Origin: JAIBJN01 sp963842305
Lineage (GTDB): Bacteria; Actinomycetota; Thermoleophilia; Gaiellales; Gaiellaceae
DNA length: 64,000 nt
Assembly (NCBI GenBank): GCA_963842305.1
Contig: CAWJFW010000002.1
Coordinates: forward strand, 186,001-250,000
Direction of reading: 5' to 3'
Shown here: piece after piece, positions 8,997-16,597 of the stretch
Numbering within the stretch: the stretch's first letter is position 1
Layout of the letters: every line of letters starts with the position of its first letter
Notes under the pieces: model-generated
What the model was told of the DNA's origin: nothing
What the model saw: the letters and a program-made list of their open reading frames with translations, nothing else
Databases searched by the model: none
Position numbers and translations under genes: made by a program

Positions 8997-9295
8997 CAGC
9001 CCTGCTGTGGGTCGGCGACCCGCGCGTGACTGGGAATCTCGTCCCAGCCGAGCCGGTTCCTCGACTCGATCGGGCCCTCCTCCGCCTTGGAGGTGGCGAA
9101 GGCGAGCCGCTCGAGCAACTCGATCTTCGCCTCAGCGTGCTTCCTGACCGGGTGGTCCGCCGGCAGGTCGCGGACGAGATCTCTGACCCGGGCCCGGATC
9201 TGCATCGCGAAGTGCGGCGTAGCCGGGCCGACGAGCTCGTCGACGTCGTCGATCGTCGGCTCGATCCGCAGCTCTGCGTCCGCGGGCTCGGTCAT
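8996..9295 (-). CDS. conserved hypothetical protein upstream of fabL
   Basis: 99 residues, charged and mostly helical (FAMQIRARVRDLVRDLPADH, AEAKIELLERLAFATSKAE). No membrane segment, no known motif. First gene of a two-gene unit with fabL, sharing one base between its stop and the fabL start. A leaderless -10 box sits seven bases before its ATG. I do not recognise the family; a lipid-synthesis accessory role is only a guess from context. Confidence 0.65.
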   Translation of the reverse strand: MTEPADAELRIEPTIDDVDELVGPATPHFAMQIRARVRDLVRDLPADHPVRKHAEAKIELLERLAFATSKAEEGPIESRNRLGWDEIPSHARVADPQQG

Positions 9296-9308
9296 CGCGG
9301 CGACTTTA
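9293..9308 (-). promoter_or_regulatory. leaderless -10 box of the fabL operon
   Basis: Minus strand TAAAGT (9308-9303), seven bases, then ATG at 9295. It lies 18 bases from the oppositely directed -10 box of the EamA gene. Confidence 0.5.
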
Positions 9309-9325
9309 TCGGTCGGCGGAGCATC

Positions 9326-9342
9326 TAGCCTTCCGCCTCGTG
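9326..9342 (+). promoter_or_regulatory. leaderless -10 box of EamA exporter
   Basis: TAGCCT at 9326-9331, eight bases, then GTG 9340. Confidence 0.55.
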
Positions 9343-10236
9343 CGGCACAGGCTTCCGGCAGACGTTCTGCTCCTCGTCACGGTCCTCTTTTGGTCCTTCA
9401 ACTTCACCGTCGTGAAGTACGCGCTCACGCACGGCTGGGAGCCGCTCGCCTACTCGTCGATCCGGTTCGCCGTCGGGGCCGTGATCTTCTCGGCATTCAC
9501 CTACGGCCGGGAAGGGACGCTGCGCGTCGCGCGCGTCGACGTTCGCCTCATGATCGTCGCAGCCGCCCTCGGCATCTGGCTGAACCAGCTCACCTTCACC
9601 TACGCCGTTCGGCTGACGACCGCCGCCACCGTCGCTCTGATGTTCGGAACGCTGCCGATTTTCGTCGCTCTGGTCGCCCAGGCCTTCGGGCTCGAGCGGC
9701 TGCACTCGCGTCACTGGATCGCGACAGTCGTCTCCTTCTTCGGGGTCGCCCTGGTGGCTGCGGGGGCGTCGAGCGGGCTGAGCGGCGACTTGGGCGGAAT
9801 CCTGCTCGGCCTCGGTGCCGCGATCACGTGGGCCGCCTACTCGGTCGCAATGGAGCCGCTGATGCAGCGCTACTCGCCCTACAGGATCAGCGCGTTCATG
9901 CTGGTCGCCGGGTCGATACCGCTGTTGATCTCCGCCCTGCGCCAGCTTGCCTACCAGGACTGGGCCGCGCTCAGCGGACTGGCGTGGGCGTGCTGGGTCT
10001 ACAGCCTCTTCTTCTCGCTTGTCTTCACGAACATCATGTGGTTCACGGCGATCGACCGGGTCGGGGCGGCGCGCGCATCGCTCTATGCCAACCTGCAGCC
10101 GTTCCTCGGTGCGTTCTTCGCCCTCGTCGTGCTCTCGGAGTCGATGGGCCTCCTGCAGGTCGTCGGCGGCATCGTCATCGCGGCGGGCATCCTGCTCGCG
10201 CGCCAGGCTCGCCCACCTGCGCCGTCGCCCGACTAG
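9340..10236 (+). CDS. EamA/DMT family transporter
   Basis: 298 residues with ten predicted membrane helices in two EamA repeats. The first repeat opens with LLLVTVLFWSFNFTVVKYAL and IRFAVGAVIF; the second with LGAAITWAAYSVAMEPLM and ends VVGGIVIAAGILLA. EamA proteins are small-metabolite exporters of the inner membrane; the substrate is unknown. GTG 9340 chosen from the adjacent -10 box and the start of the first helix. Divergent from the fabL operon. Confidence 0.9.
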   Translation: MRHRLPADVLLLVTVLFWSFNFTVVKYALTHGWEPLAYSSIRFAVGAVIFSAFTYGREGTLRVARVDVRLMIVAAALGIWLNQLTFTYAVRLTTAATVALMFGTLPIFVALVAQAFGLERLHSRHWIATVVSFFGVALVAAGASSGLSGDLGGILLGLGAAITWAAYSVAMEPLMQRYSPYRISAFMLVAGSIPLLISALRQLAYQDWAALSGLAWACWVYSLFFSLVFTNIMWFTAIDRVGAARASLYANLQPFLGAFFALVVLSESMGLLQVVGGIVIAAGILLARQARPPAPSPD

Positions 10237-10242
10237 CTGTCC

Positions 10243-10297
10243 TACAATCTCCGCCGTGATCAGGGACATCGAGCCGGGGCTTCGGGGGATCCTCTAG
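10243..10297 (+). other. leaderless mini-ORF in the cold-shock leader region
   Basis: TACAAT (10243-10248), seven bases, then GTG 10256 opening a 13-codon frame (VIRDIEPGLRGIL) ending at 10297. The spacing equals that of other leaderless promoters here. It may be a leader peptide or a chance reading frame; a second -10-like TACACT follows at 10306. Confidence 0.3.
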
Positions 10298-10330
10298 GTC
10301 GGAGCTACACTGCCCGGAGCACGAGCGAGG

Positions 10331-10393
10331 TCCGGCATGGCGCCACGGCGCCTTCCAACCCGTTCGAGTACGTGGGAAGGGAGGTGTTGAAAT
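10331..10393 (+). promoter_or_regulatory. 5' leader of cold-shock gene with stem-loop and RBS
   Basis: A long untranslated leader, as common for cspA-type mRNAs. A short stem-loop (GGCGC, loop, GCGCC) lies at about 10339-10352, and a strong Shine-Dalgarno GGGAGGTG precedes the ATG at 10394. Confidence 0.4.
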
Positions 10394-10603
10394 ATGGCGA
10401 CAGGAACCGTGAAGTGGTTCAACGACGCGAAGGGCTACGGCTTCATCGCGCCGGATGAAGGATCGAAGGATCTCTTCGTCCACTTCTCCAACATCGCAGG
10501 TGAGGGCTTCAAGTCCCTTAGTGAGGGTTCCCGGGTCGAGTACGAGGCCCGTGAGGGCACGAAAGGCCCCGAGGCGACCAACGTCATCCCGATCGAGGGC
10601 TGA
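10394..10603 (+). CDS. cold-shock protein, CspA family
   Basis: 69 residues, a single OB-fold cold-shock domain. RNA-binding motif RNP1 KGYGFIAP and RNP2 LFVHFSNI are intact, with the basic start MATGTVKWFN. These proteins bind single-stranded RNA and melt structure. Strong Shine-Dalgarno, unlike the leaderless genes around it, and a long leader typical of post-transcriptional cold control. Confidence 0.97.
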   Translation: MATGTVKWFNDAKGYGFIAPDEGSKDLFVHFSNIAGEGFKSLSEGSRVEYEAREGTKGPEATNVIPIEG

Positions 10604-10654
10604 CCCCTGAGGCTCTGCACGTTTCAGGTCGGGGACCGTGAGGCCCCCGGGCGA

Positions 10655-11410
10655 GTGGAGGGGGATCGCGTCGTCGAGATCGATGCCCCCTCACTCGCAG
10701 CCTGGCTGGAGCTGGGAGGCGAGGACGCCGGCGAGCACGAGCTCGCCGGCGTGCGTCTCGTCGCACCGATCCCGCATCCGCCCTCGGTGCGCGACTTCTA
10801 CGCGTTCGAGCGACACGTGCAGAGCGCTCGCGCCCAGCGCGGGCTCGAGATGGCGCCGGAGTGGTACCAGCTGCCGGTCTTCTACTTCGCGAACCCGGCT
10901 GCCATGCGCGGGCCCGACGATGAGATCTCGTTCCCGCCGGAGAGCTCCGCTTGGGACTACGAGCTCGAGGCGGCGGCCGTCGTCGGTGCCGAAGGAAGGA
11001 TCGCGGGCTTCACGATCATGAACGACTGGTCGGCACGCGACCTCCAGAAGATGGAGATGGTGGTCGGCCTCGGCCCGGCCAAAGGCAAGGACTTCGCCAC
11101 GAGCCTTGGCCCGCTGCTCGTGACCCCCGACGAACTGGGCGACCTGGGTCTCGAGATGGTCGCCCGGGTCAACGGCGAGGAGCGCTCACGGGGAAACCTC
11201 GGGGACATCCACTGGCCCTGGGACGAGCTCGCCGCCCACGCCGCTCGGAACACTCGACTCGTTCCGGGGGACGTACTCGGCTCGGGCACGGTGGGGACAG
11301 GGTGCATCCTCGAGCACGGCGACGGCCGTTGGCTCCGACCGGGTGACGTGGTCGAGCTCGAGATCGAGGGGATTGGCGTCCTTCGGAACGTCATCGGCCA
11401 CGGCAGCTAG
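10655..11410 (+). CDS. fumarylacetoacetate hydrolase family protein
   Basis: 251 residues from GTG 10655. An in-frame extension back to a CTG at 10607 (RLCTFQVGDREAPGRVEG) resembles the usual N-terminus of this family, so the true start may be that CTG. Metal-binding acidic residues appear in WDYELEAAAVVG and MNDWSARDLQ; GLGPAKGKDFATSLGP is the active-site loop. With hppD and hmgA next door it probably hydrolyses fumarylacetoacetate to fumarate and acetoacetate, the last step of tyrosine breakdown, although the short form also covers other acylpyruvate hydrolases. Confidence 0.85.
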   Translation: MEGDRVVEIDAPSLAAWLELGGEDAGEHELAGVRLVAPIPHPPSVRDFYAFERHVQSARAQRGLEMAPEWYQLPVFYFANPAAMRGPDDEISFPPESSAWDYELEAAAVVGAEGRIAGFTIMNDWSARDLQKMEMVVGLGPAKGKDFATSLGPLLVTPDELGDLGLEMVARVNGEERSRGNLGDIHWPWDELAAHAARNTRLVPGDVLGSGTVGTGCILEHGDGRWLRPGDVVELEIEGIGVLRNVIGHGS

Positions 11411-11484
11411 GTCGGGGCAGGATCGGGACGGTTCCGACGCGGTCCGCGCGAAACTCGTGCGCCCGAGGGCGATAGCGTGATCTC

Positions 11485-11510
11485 AGGGGGCCCCGCGACC
11501 CCCTAGGGGG
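11485..11510. terminator. hairpin between convergent FAH and Lrp genes
   Basis: AGGGGG (11485-11490) pairs with CCCCCT (11499-11504), which itself forms the 12-bp palindrome CCCCCTAGGGGG (11499-11510) over the lrp stop codon. No T-run. Confidence 0.35.
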
Positions 11511-11973
11511 CGTCCGAGCGTAGCGGGCGCTCGAAGAGCGTCGAGAGAACGATCTGGGTCTGTGTGCGCAGCACGCCCCGGTGCTCACGGAGGCGTTCGA
11601 GAAGCTGCTCGAGATGGCGCGTGTCCGACGCGCGCACGACCAGTACCGCGCTCGCCTCGCCCGCGACCGTGTACGCGGCTGCGACCTCCGGATGGCTCTC
11701 GACTGCCTCCCGCACCTCGGCCGCTGCCATCGTCCCCTCGCAGTAGAGGAAGACCACGGCCTGCATCGACCAGCCGAACTTCTCCGGGTCGAGCACCGCC
11801 GTGTAGCCGGTGATGATGCCGGCCGCCTCGAGCCGATTGACGCGCCGCTTGACGGCCGGCGCGGAGAGGCCGACCGCCTGGCCCACGTCGCGAAACGACC
11901 GGCGAGCCCCTGCTCGCATCAGCGAAACGATTCGCCGGTCGGTTTCGTCAAGGATGGGGGTTTTCGGGCTCAA
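11503..11973 (-). CDS. Lrp/AsnC family transcriptional regulator
   Basis: 156 residues. The N-terminal helix-turn-helix (LDETDRRIVSLMRAGARRSF, VGLSAPAVKRRVNRLEAAGI) is followed by an AsnC ligand-binding domain (VVFLYCEGTMAAAEV, YTVAGEASAVLVVRA). Lrp/AsnC proteins bind amino acids and often control the neighbouring divergent gene, here hppD, so an aromatic amino acid or a keto acid is a plausible effector. TTG start at 11973. The 75-base gap to hppD would hold its operator. Confidence 0.92.
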   Translation of the reverse strand: MSPKTPILDETDRRIVSLMRAGARRSFRDVGQAVGLSAPAVKRRVNRLEAAGIITGYTAVLDPEKFGWSMQAVVFLYCEGTMAAAEVREAVESHPEVAAAYTVAGEASAVLVVRASDTRHLEQLLERLREHRGVLRTQTQIVLSTLFERPLRSDAP

Positions 11974-12048
11974 AGCGCAACGAAGAGAGATTGTCTCCGG
12001 CAGATCACCGCGACATTATTTCACCAACGCCGGAACAAGGAGACGATC

Positions 12049-13170
12049 ATGGCCGCCCAGCTGGATTCCAAGCTCGCGAGAGAGGCCAACGACCCGATGC
12101 CGCTGCTCGGGCTCGACCACATCGAGCTGTGGGTCGGGAACGCGACCCAGGCTGCCCACTACTTCGTGACGGCGTACGGGTTTCGCGAGGTCGCCGTGGC
12201 GGGTCTCGAGACCGGTGTCCGCGACCGTGCGTCCCGTGTGGTTCAGCACGGGAACGTGCGCCTCGTCCTCACCGCGCCGCTCGTCTCGACAAGCCCGGTG
12301 GCCGCACATGTGGCCGCCCACGGCGACGGCGTCCGCTCCCTCTCCATCGCGGTGCCCGACACGGCGGCTGCGTACCGAACCGCACTCGACCGCGGTGCTG
12401 CCGGGGTGGGCGAGCCGTTCGAGCTCGCCGATGAGCATGGGGTGGTGTGCCTCGCCTCCATCGCGACCTACGGCGAGACCATTCACACGTTCGTCGAGCG
12501 CGGCGCCTACGACGGCCCCTTCCTTCCCGGCTTTGCGGCGGTCGACACCGGGCCGGATCTCGGGCTTTTCACGGAGTTCGACCATGCCGTGGGGAACGTC
12601 GAGCTCGGCCGGATGAACGAGTGGGTCGCGTTCTACGAGCGCGTGCTCGGGTTCACGGAGCTTCTCCACTTCTCCGACGAGGAGATCTCGACCGAGTACT
12701 CGGCGCTCATGTCCAAGGTCGTCGCAGACGGCGACGGACGGATCAAGTTCCCGATCAACGAGCCGGCCGAAGGGAAGCGGAAGTCGCAGGTGGACGAATA
12801 TCTCGAGTTCTACGGCGGCCCCGGCGTTCAGCACATTGCCGTGGAGACGCCGGACATCGTGGACGCGGTTCACGCGCTCAGGGAGCGCGGGGTTCGCTTC
12901 CTCGCAACGCCCACCGCGTACTACGACGACATCGCGGAGCGGGTCGGGGAGATCCACGCCGAGTACGACGATCTCTCCCGGTTGGGTATCCTCGTCGATC
13001 GGGACGACGAGGGCTATTTGCTGCAGATCTTCACCAAGCCGATCGGAGACAGGCCCACGGTGTTCTTCGAGCTGATCGAGCGCCACGGCTCCCGTGGCTT
13101 CGGCGCCGGCAACTTCAAGGCGCTCTTCGAGGCGCTCGAGCGAGAGCAAGAGCTGCGCGGCAACCTGTAA
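12049..13170 (+). CDS. hppD: 4-hydroxyphenylpyruvate dioxygenase
   Basis: 373 residues. It converts 4-hydroxyphenylpyruvate to homogentisate with O2 and Fe(II). Two vicinal-oxygen-chelate domains: LDHIELWVGNATQAAHYF near residue 22, and EFDHAVGNVELGRMNEWVAFY near 180. The iron ligands of the family are seen in FDHAVGNV, VQHIAVET and FFELIERHG; the C-terminal SRGFGAGNFKALFEA closes the active site. ATG 12049 has AAGGAG upstream. Followed three bases later by hmgA, so the pair is an operon, divergent from lrp. Confidence 0.96.
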   Translation: MAAQLDSKLAREANDPMPLLGLDHIELWVGNATQAAHYFVTAYGFREVAVAGLETGVRDRASRVVQHGNVRLVLTAPLVSTSPVAAHVAAHGDGVRSLSIAVPDTAAAYRTALDRGAAGVGEPFELADEHGVVCLASIATYGETIHTFVERGAYDGPFLPGFAAVDTGPDLGLFTEFDHAVGNVELGRMNEWVAFYERVLGFTELLHFSDEEISTEYSALMSKVVADGDGRIKFPINEPAEGKRKSQVDEYLEFYGGPGVQHIAVETPDIVDAVHALRERGVRFLATPTAYYDDIAERVGEIHAEYDDLSRLGILVDRDDEGYLLQIFTKPIGDRPTVFFELIERHGSRGFGAGNFKALFEALEREQELRGNL

Positions 13171-13173
13171 CCC

Positions 13174-14376
13174 GTGCCCTCCTACGTCAGCCTCGGCCGT
13201 CTTCCGCGCAAGCGGCACATCCAATTCCGGGAGAACGGGACCCTCCTGACCGAGGAGGTCATGGGGCTCGAGGGCTTCTCCGGGAACGAGTCGATCCTCT
13301 ACCACCTCCATTCGCCCTGCCGCGTGCAGGACGTCGCGACCTTCGAGCCGATCGTGCGCGAGGAATGGGTGCCGGACGGCCATGCTCATCGCCATCTGCG
13401 CACCCACGAGGTCCAGCCCGGGGGCGACGCGATCGGCGGGCGCCGCCTGCTCATGTGGAACGACGACGTCGAGATCGCGCTCTGCCGCCCGACCGAGTCG
13501 ATGGACTTCTTCTACCGAAACGGCGAGGGCGACGAGGTCGTTTTCGTGCACGATGGAGCCGGAACGCTCGAGACGATCTTCGGCGACCTGCCGTACAGGG
13601 AGGGCGACTACGTCGTCATTCCGCGCGGCACGACATACCGCTTCGCGCCGGAGGGCGAGCAGCGCCACGTCGTCTTCACGTCTCCGGGACTGATCGAGAT
13701 CCCGCGCCGCTACCGGAACGAGTACGGGCAGCTCCTCGAGCACGCGCCCTACTACCACCGTGATCTCCACTCTCCGGTCGAGCTGAAGACGCACACCGAC
13801 CGCGGCGCGCACGTCGTCAAGCTTCGGATCAAGGACGGCATTCAGACGTACGTCCTCGACTACCACCCCTTCGACGTCGTCGGGTGGGACGGCTACGTCT
13901 ACCCGTGGACGTTCAACATCCGCGACTTCGAGCCGATTACCGGCCGCATCCACATGCCGCCGCCTTCGCACCAGACGTTCCAGGGCCGGAACTTCGTGAT
14001 CTGCTCGTTCTGCCCACGTAAGCTGGACTTCGATCCCGAGGCGATCCCGATTCCCTACCACCACTCGAACCTGAACAGCGAGGAGATGATCTATTACGTG
14101 GACGGGAACTTCTCCTCGCGAAAGGGCATCGAGATCGGGTCGGTCACGCTCCATCCGTCGGGGATCCCGCACGGGCCGCACCCCGGCCTGGCAGAGAAGT
14201 CGATCGGGTTGACGGAGACGCACGAGTACGCGGTCATGTGCGACACGTTCCACCCGCTCCGGCTGAGCGCGCTCGCGCGCGAGCTCGACGATCCGTCCTA
14301 CGCGTACTCGTGGTTCGAAGCCGGCGACGGCCGGAGCGCGCACGAGGATCCCGCAGGAGTGACGTCGCACCTTTGA
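13174..14376 (+). CDS. hmgA: homogentisate 1,2-dioxygenase
   Basis: 400 residues. Opens the homogentisate ring to maleylacetoacetate with Fe(II) and O2. Bicupin fold; the metal-ligand regions are HHSNLNSEE (His and Glu) and PSGIPHGPHPG (His), and HMPPPSHQTFQGRNFVICSF is strongly conserved. GTG start three bases after the hppD stop. Its stop overlaps the next gene (TTGA). No maleylacetoacetate isomerase gene is seen in the window. Confidence 0.95.
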   Translation: MPSYVSLGRLPRKRHIQFRENGTLLTEEVMGLEGFSGNESILYHLHSPCRVQDVATFEPIVREEWVPDGHAHRHLRTHEVQPGGDAIGGRRLLMWNDDVEIALCRPTESMDFFYRNGEGDEVVFVHDGAGTLETIFGDLPYREGDYVVIPRGTTYRFAPEGEQRHVVFTSPGLIEIPRRYRNEYGQLLEHAPYYHRDLHSPVELKTHTDRGAHVVKLRIKDGIQTYVLDYHPFDVVGWDGYVYPWTFNIRDFEPITGRIHMPPPSHQTFQGRNFVICSFCPRKLDFDPEAIPIPYHHSNLNSEEMIYYVDGNFSSRKGIEIGSVTLHPSGIPHGPHPGLAEKSIGLTETHEYAVMCDTFHPLRLSALARELDDPSYAYSWFEAGDGRSAHEDPAGVTSHL

Positions 14377-15011
14377 GCGCGCGTACCCTCGTCGTCGACT
14401 TCGACGGCACGATCACGGAGCAGGACCTCCTCGACGAGATCGCGCTGACCTTCGGCGACGAGGAGGTCTACCGCGAGGTCGATGAGGGCCTCGACGACCG
14501 TTCCCTCACTCTGAACGAGGTCATCCGCCGAGAGTTCGAGCCGGTCCGGGCGCCGCTCGACGAGGTGCGGACATGGGTGCTGGAGAACGTCCGCGTGCGG
14601 CCCGGCTTCCGCGAGCTCGTCCAGCTCGCCCGAGACCGCGGCTGGCGTTTCGTCATCGTCTCGTCCGGCTTCCGCGAGCTGATCGAGCCGGTGCTCGAGC
14701 GTGAGGACTTGTCGGACGTCGAGCTGCTCTCGAACACGGTGGACGCCGATCCGGACGGGTGGAAGGTGCAGTTCAGGGTTGCGGAGATTTGCGAGACGTG
14801 CGGGCAGCCGTGCAAGCGCTCGACGGCGGCCTCGCTGGCGAACGGGACGGAGCTCGTTTACGTCGGTGACGGCTACTCGGATCGCTGTGCCGCGGAGTCG
14901 GCCGACCTCGTCTTCGCCCGGCGCGGCTTGGCGAGTTATCTCGAGGAGCAGGGCGTGCCGTTCGAGCGATTCGAGGACTTCCATTCCATCGCTCGCCGTC
15001 TCGCTACCTGA
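14373..15011 (+). CDS. HAD-IB family phosphatase (MtnX-like)
   Basis: 212 residues from a TTG overlapping the hmgA stop. HAD motif I VVDFDGTITEQD at the N-terminus (nucleophile Asp), motif II VIVSSGFRELIEP, motif IV VYVGDGYSDRCAA. The helical cap and overall layout resemble MtnX-type 2-hydroxy-3-keto-5-methylthiopentenyl-1-phosphate phosphatases and phosphoserine phosphatases; a conserved ICETCGQPCKRS cysteine cluster is notable. The substrate is uncertain. Co-transcribed with hppD-hmgA by overlap, though a link to tyrosine catabolism is not obvious. Confidence 0.85.
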   Translation: MSARTLVVDFDGTITEQDLLDEIALTFGDEEVYREVDEGLDDRSLTLNEVIRREFEPVRAPLDEVRTWVLENVRVRPGFRELVQLARDRGWRFVIVSSGFRELIEPVLEREDLSDVELLSNTVDADPDGWKVQFRVAEICETCGQPCKRSTAASLANGTELVYVGDGYSDRCAAESADLVFARRGLASYLEEQGVPFERFEDFHSIARRLAT

Positions 15012-15801
15012 GCCGTTCGACTTCACGCTCACGACCGAGCGGTACCGGGCGTTCGGGCCCGACCTCGCGAACCTCTGGCACGAGAACGGGCTCCACCGCG
15101 TGCTCGACGGTCGTGAGGTTCGAATCGAACCGGAGCCGGGCGGGGTTCGAGTCACACCCGGCGGCAACGAGCTGGCCGGTCCTGTGCGCCGCTATCTGGG
15201 CGAGCCGTTCGATCTCGACGCCTTCGCCGCCTTCTCCGCAAGCGAGCCGGGGCTCGCGGAGATCGTTCCGGCCCTGCGCGGGTTTCGGCCGCCTCTCGTC
15301 CCCGATCCGTTCGAGACCCTCGTCACCTCCATCACCGCCCAGCAGATCTCCCTCCGTGCTGCGGCCAGCATCCGCAATCGGCTGATCGAGTCATTCGGCG
15401 AGCGTCACGAGGTCGCGTTCTCATTTCCGACCCGAGAACGCCTGGCGCTCGCCGCGCCCGAGGAGATCGTGCCGGTCGGATTCTCGCGGAGGAAGGCGGA
15501 GTACGTCGTCGGGCTCGCACGGTCGGACGTCGACCTCCAGGCACTTGCCGTCGTTCCGAACGACGAGGTGAGGTCGACGCTCGTGGCGCTTCCGGGAATC
15601 GGGGAGTGGACCGCCGCCTGGTTCCTGGCGCGTCATCTCGGCCGGCCCGAAGCCTGGCCGCACGGCGACCTCGCCCTCCGGAAGGCGGTGCAGCACTTCT
15701 ACTGGAGCGGAGAGGACGTGGTCGCGCTCGGCGCGCGTTTTTCGCGCTTTGCCAACCTGGCGGCGCACTATCTCCTCGTCGGCCATAGGGTTTACGGCTG
15801 A
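14998..15801 (+). CDS. AlkA-like DNA-3-methyladenine glycosylase (HhH-GPD)
   Basis: About 267 residues. The helix-hairpin-helix and GPD loop are clear: TSITAQQISLRAAASIRNRL, then LVALPGIGEWTAAWFLARHL, with the catalytic Asp in PHGDLALRKAV. It should excise alkylated bases. The N-terminal FDFTLTTERYRAFGPDLANL is conserved in such proteins, yet this frame has no ATG, GTG or TTG within 80 bases upstream; the first GTG (about 15097) would cut this part off. A rare start (GTC, ATT) or an indel near the HAD stop is implied, so the given start is approximate. Confidence 0.75.
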   Translation, partial: VSLPEPFDFTLTTERYRAFGPDLANLWHENGLHRVLDGREVRIEPEPGGVRVTPGGNELAGPVRRYLGEPFDLDAFAAFSASEPGLAEIVPALRGFRPPLVPDPFETLVTSITAQQISLRAAASIRNRLIESFGERHEVAFSFPTRERLALAAPEEIVPVGFSRRKAEYVVGLARSDVDLQALAVVPNDEVRSTLVALPGIGEWTAAWFLARHLGRPEAWPHGDLALRKAVQHFYWSGEDVVALGARFSRFANLAAHYLLVGHRVYG

Positions 15802-16571
15802 TGGCGCACGAAGCGCACGTCGAGGGAGCGCCCACCGAGGAGGTGGTGCGCCGACTCATCGGGGAGGCTCGGGCCGCGGGTGCCGGCGTCGTCAAGATCG
15901 AGACCACCCACGAGGACGGAGAAGCCTGGATCCGCGCCGGCTTCACGGAGACGTCCCGGACGCTCGAGGCGCCGATCGCAGCACTCGAGGACCGTCTCGG
16001 CGGCATCGAGGAGCTCTCCTGGGGATCCCTCCACGTCCAGAGCGACGACGTCGACAGCGTCGTCAGGGCGGTACGCCAGTTCGTCCCTCGCCTTCCCGGC
16101 GGATCCCAGGGAAGCGTGGTGCTGCCGCCGCGCGATGGCTGGACGTCGGCCTACGACGAGCTGACCGACCGCGAGCCGGAGATGCTGCGCCGGCTCGCCC
16201 GTGAGATCTCGGATCGCATGGGCGCGTTCGTCCTAACGACAGGCCTCGAGGAGGGACGAGTCGTCCGCTATGTCGCCTTCGAACGCGGACGCGTGGTCGA
16301 CGAGTATCTCTCCGTTCCCGAGTACTACGGGCCGCTGCCGCCGGGCGAGGTGATCGCGCTCGGCGCCAACCCACGTCTGATGTCCCGGCTCACGGGCGCG
16401 GACGCGGACGCCGTTCGCGTCACGGCCCGCACGGCGGCGACGCCCGCCGAACTGCCCCCGGCGCGTGAGCTGCTCGCCGAGCTAGCTCGCCTTTTTGGCA
16501 TCCCGCAGGCTTCGCACGGCTACCCCGAGGCGCTCGAGCAGGCAGACGCGATCGTCGTTCCCCGGGCGTAG
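15801..16571 (+). CDS. conserved hypothetical protein
   Basis: 256 residues, soluble, acidic. The first 55 residues (EEVVRRLIGEARAAGAGVVK, AWIRAGFTETSRTLEA) look like the end of a GNAT fold; the rest contains LTTGLEEGRVVRYVAFERGR and VDEYLSVPEYYGPLPPGEVI, which I do not recognise. ATG shares one base with the glycosylase stop (TGATG). Convergent with the gamma-glutamyltransferase gene 26 bases away. Confidence 0.65.
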   Translation: MAHEAHVEGAPTEEVVRRLIGEARAAGAGVVKIETTHEDGEAWIRAGFTETSRTLEAPIAALEDRLGGIEELSWGSLHVQSDDVDSVVRAVRQFVPRLPGGSQGSVVLPPRDGWTSAYDELTDREPEMLRRLAREISDRMGAFVLTTGLEEGRVVRYVAFERGRVVDEYLSVPEYYGPLPPGEVIALGANPRLMSRLTGADADAVRVTARTAATPAELPPARELLAELARLFGIPQASHGYPEALEQADAIVVPRA

Positions 16572-16597
16572 GCGCCCTCGCCCGGTCGCACCGGTTC

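Noticed and set aside
9947..10297. Longer frame leading into the csp leader
   Set aside because: It is a shadow frame of the EamA gene; only its last 14 codons after the promoter-like box are noted, as a possible mini-ORF.
12016..14370. 784-residue open frame antisense to hppD and hmgA
   Set aside because: It runs opposite two well-recognised dioxygenase genes and has the repetitive Arg/Val/Asp composition of a frame shadow in GC-rich sequence.
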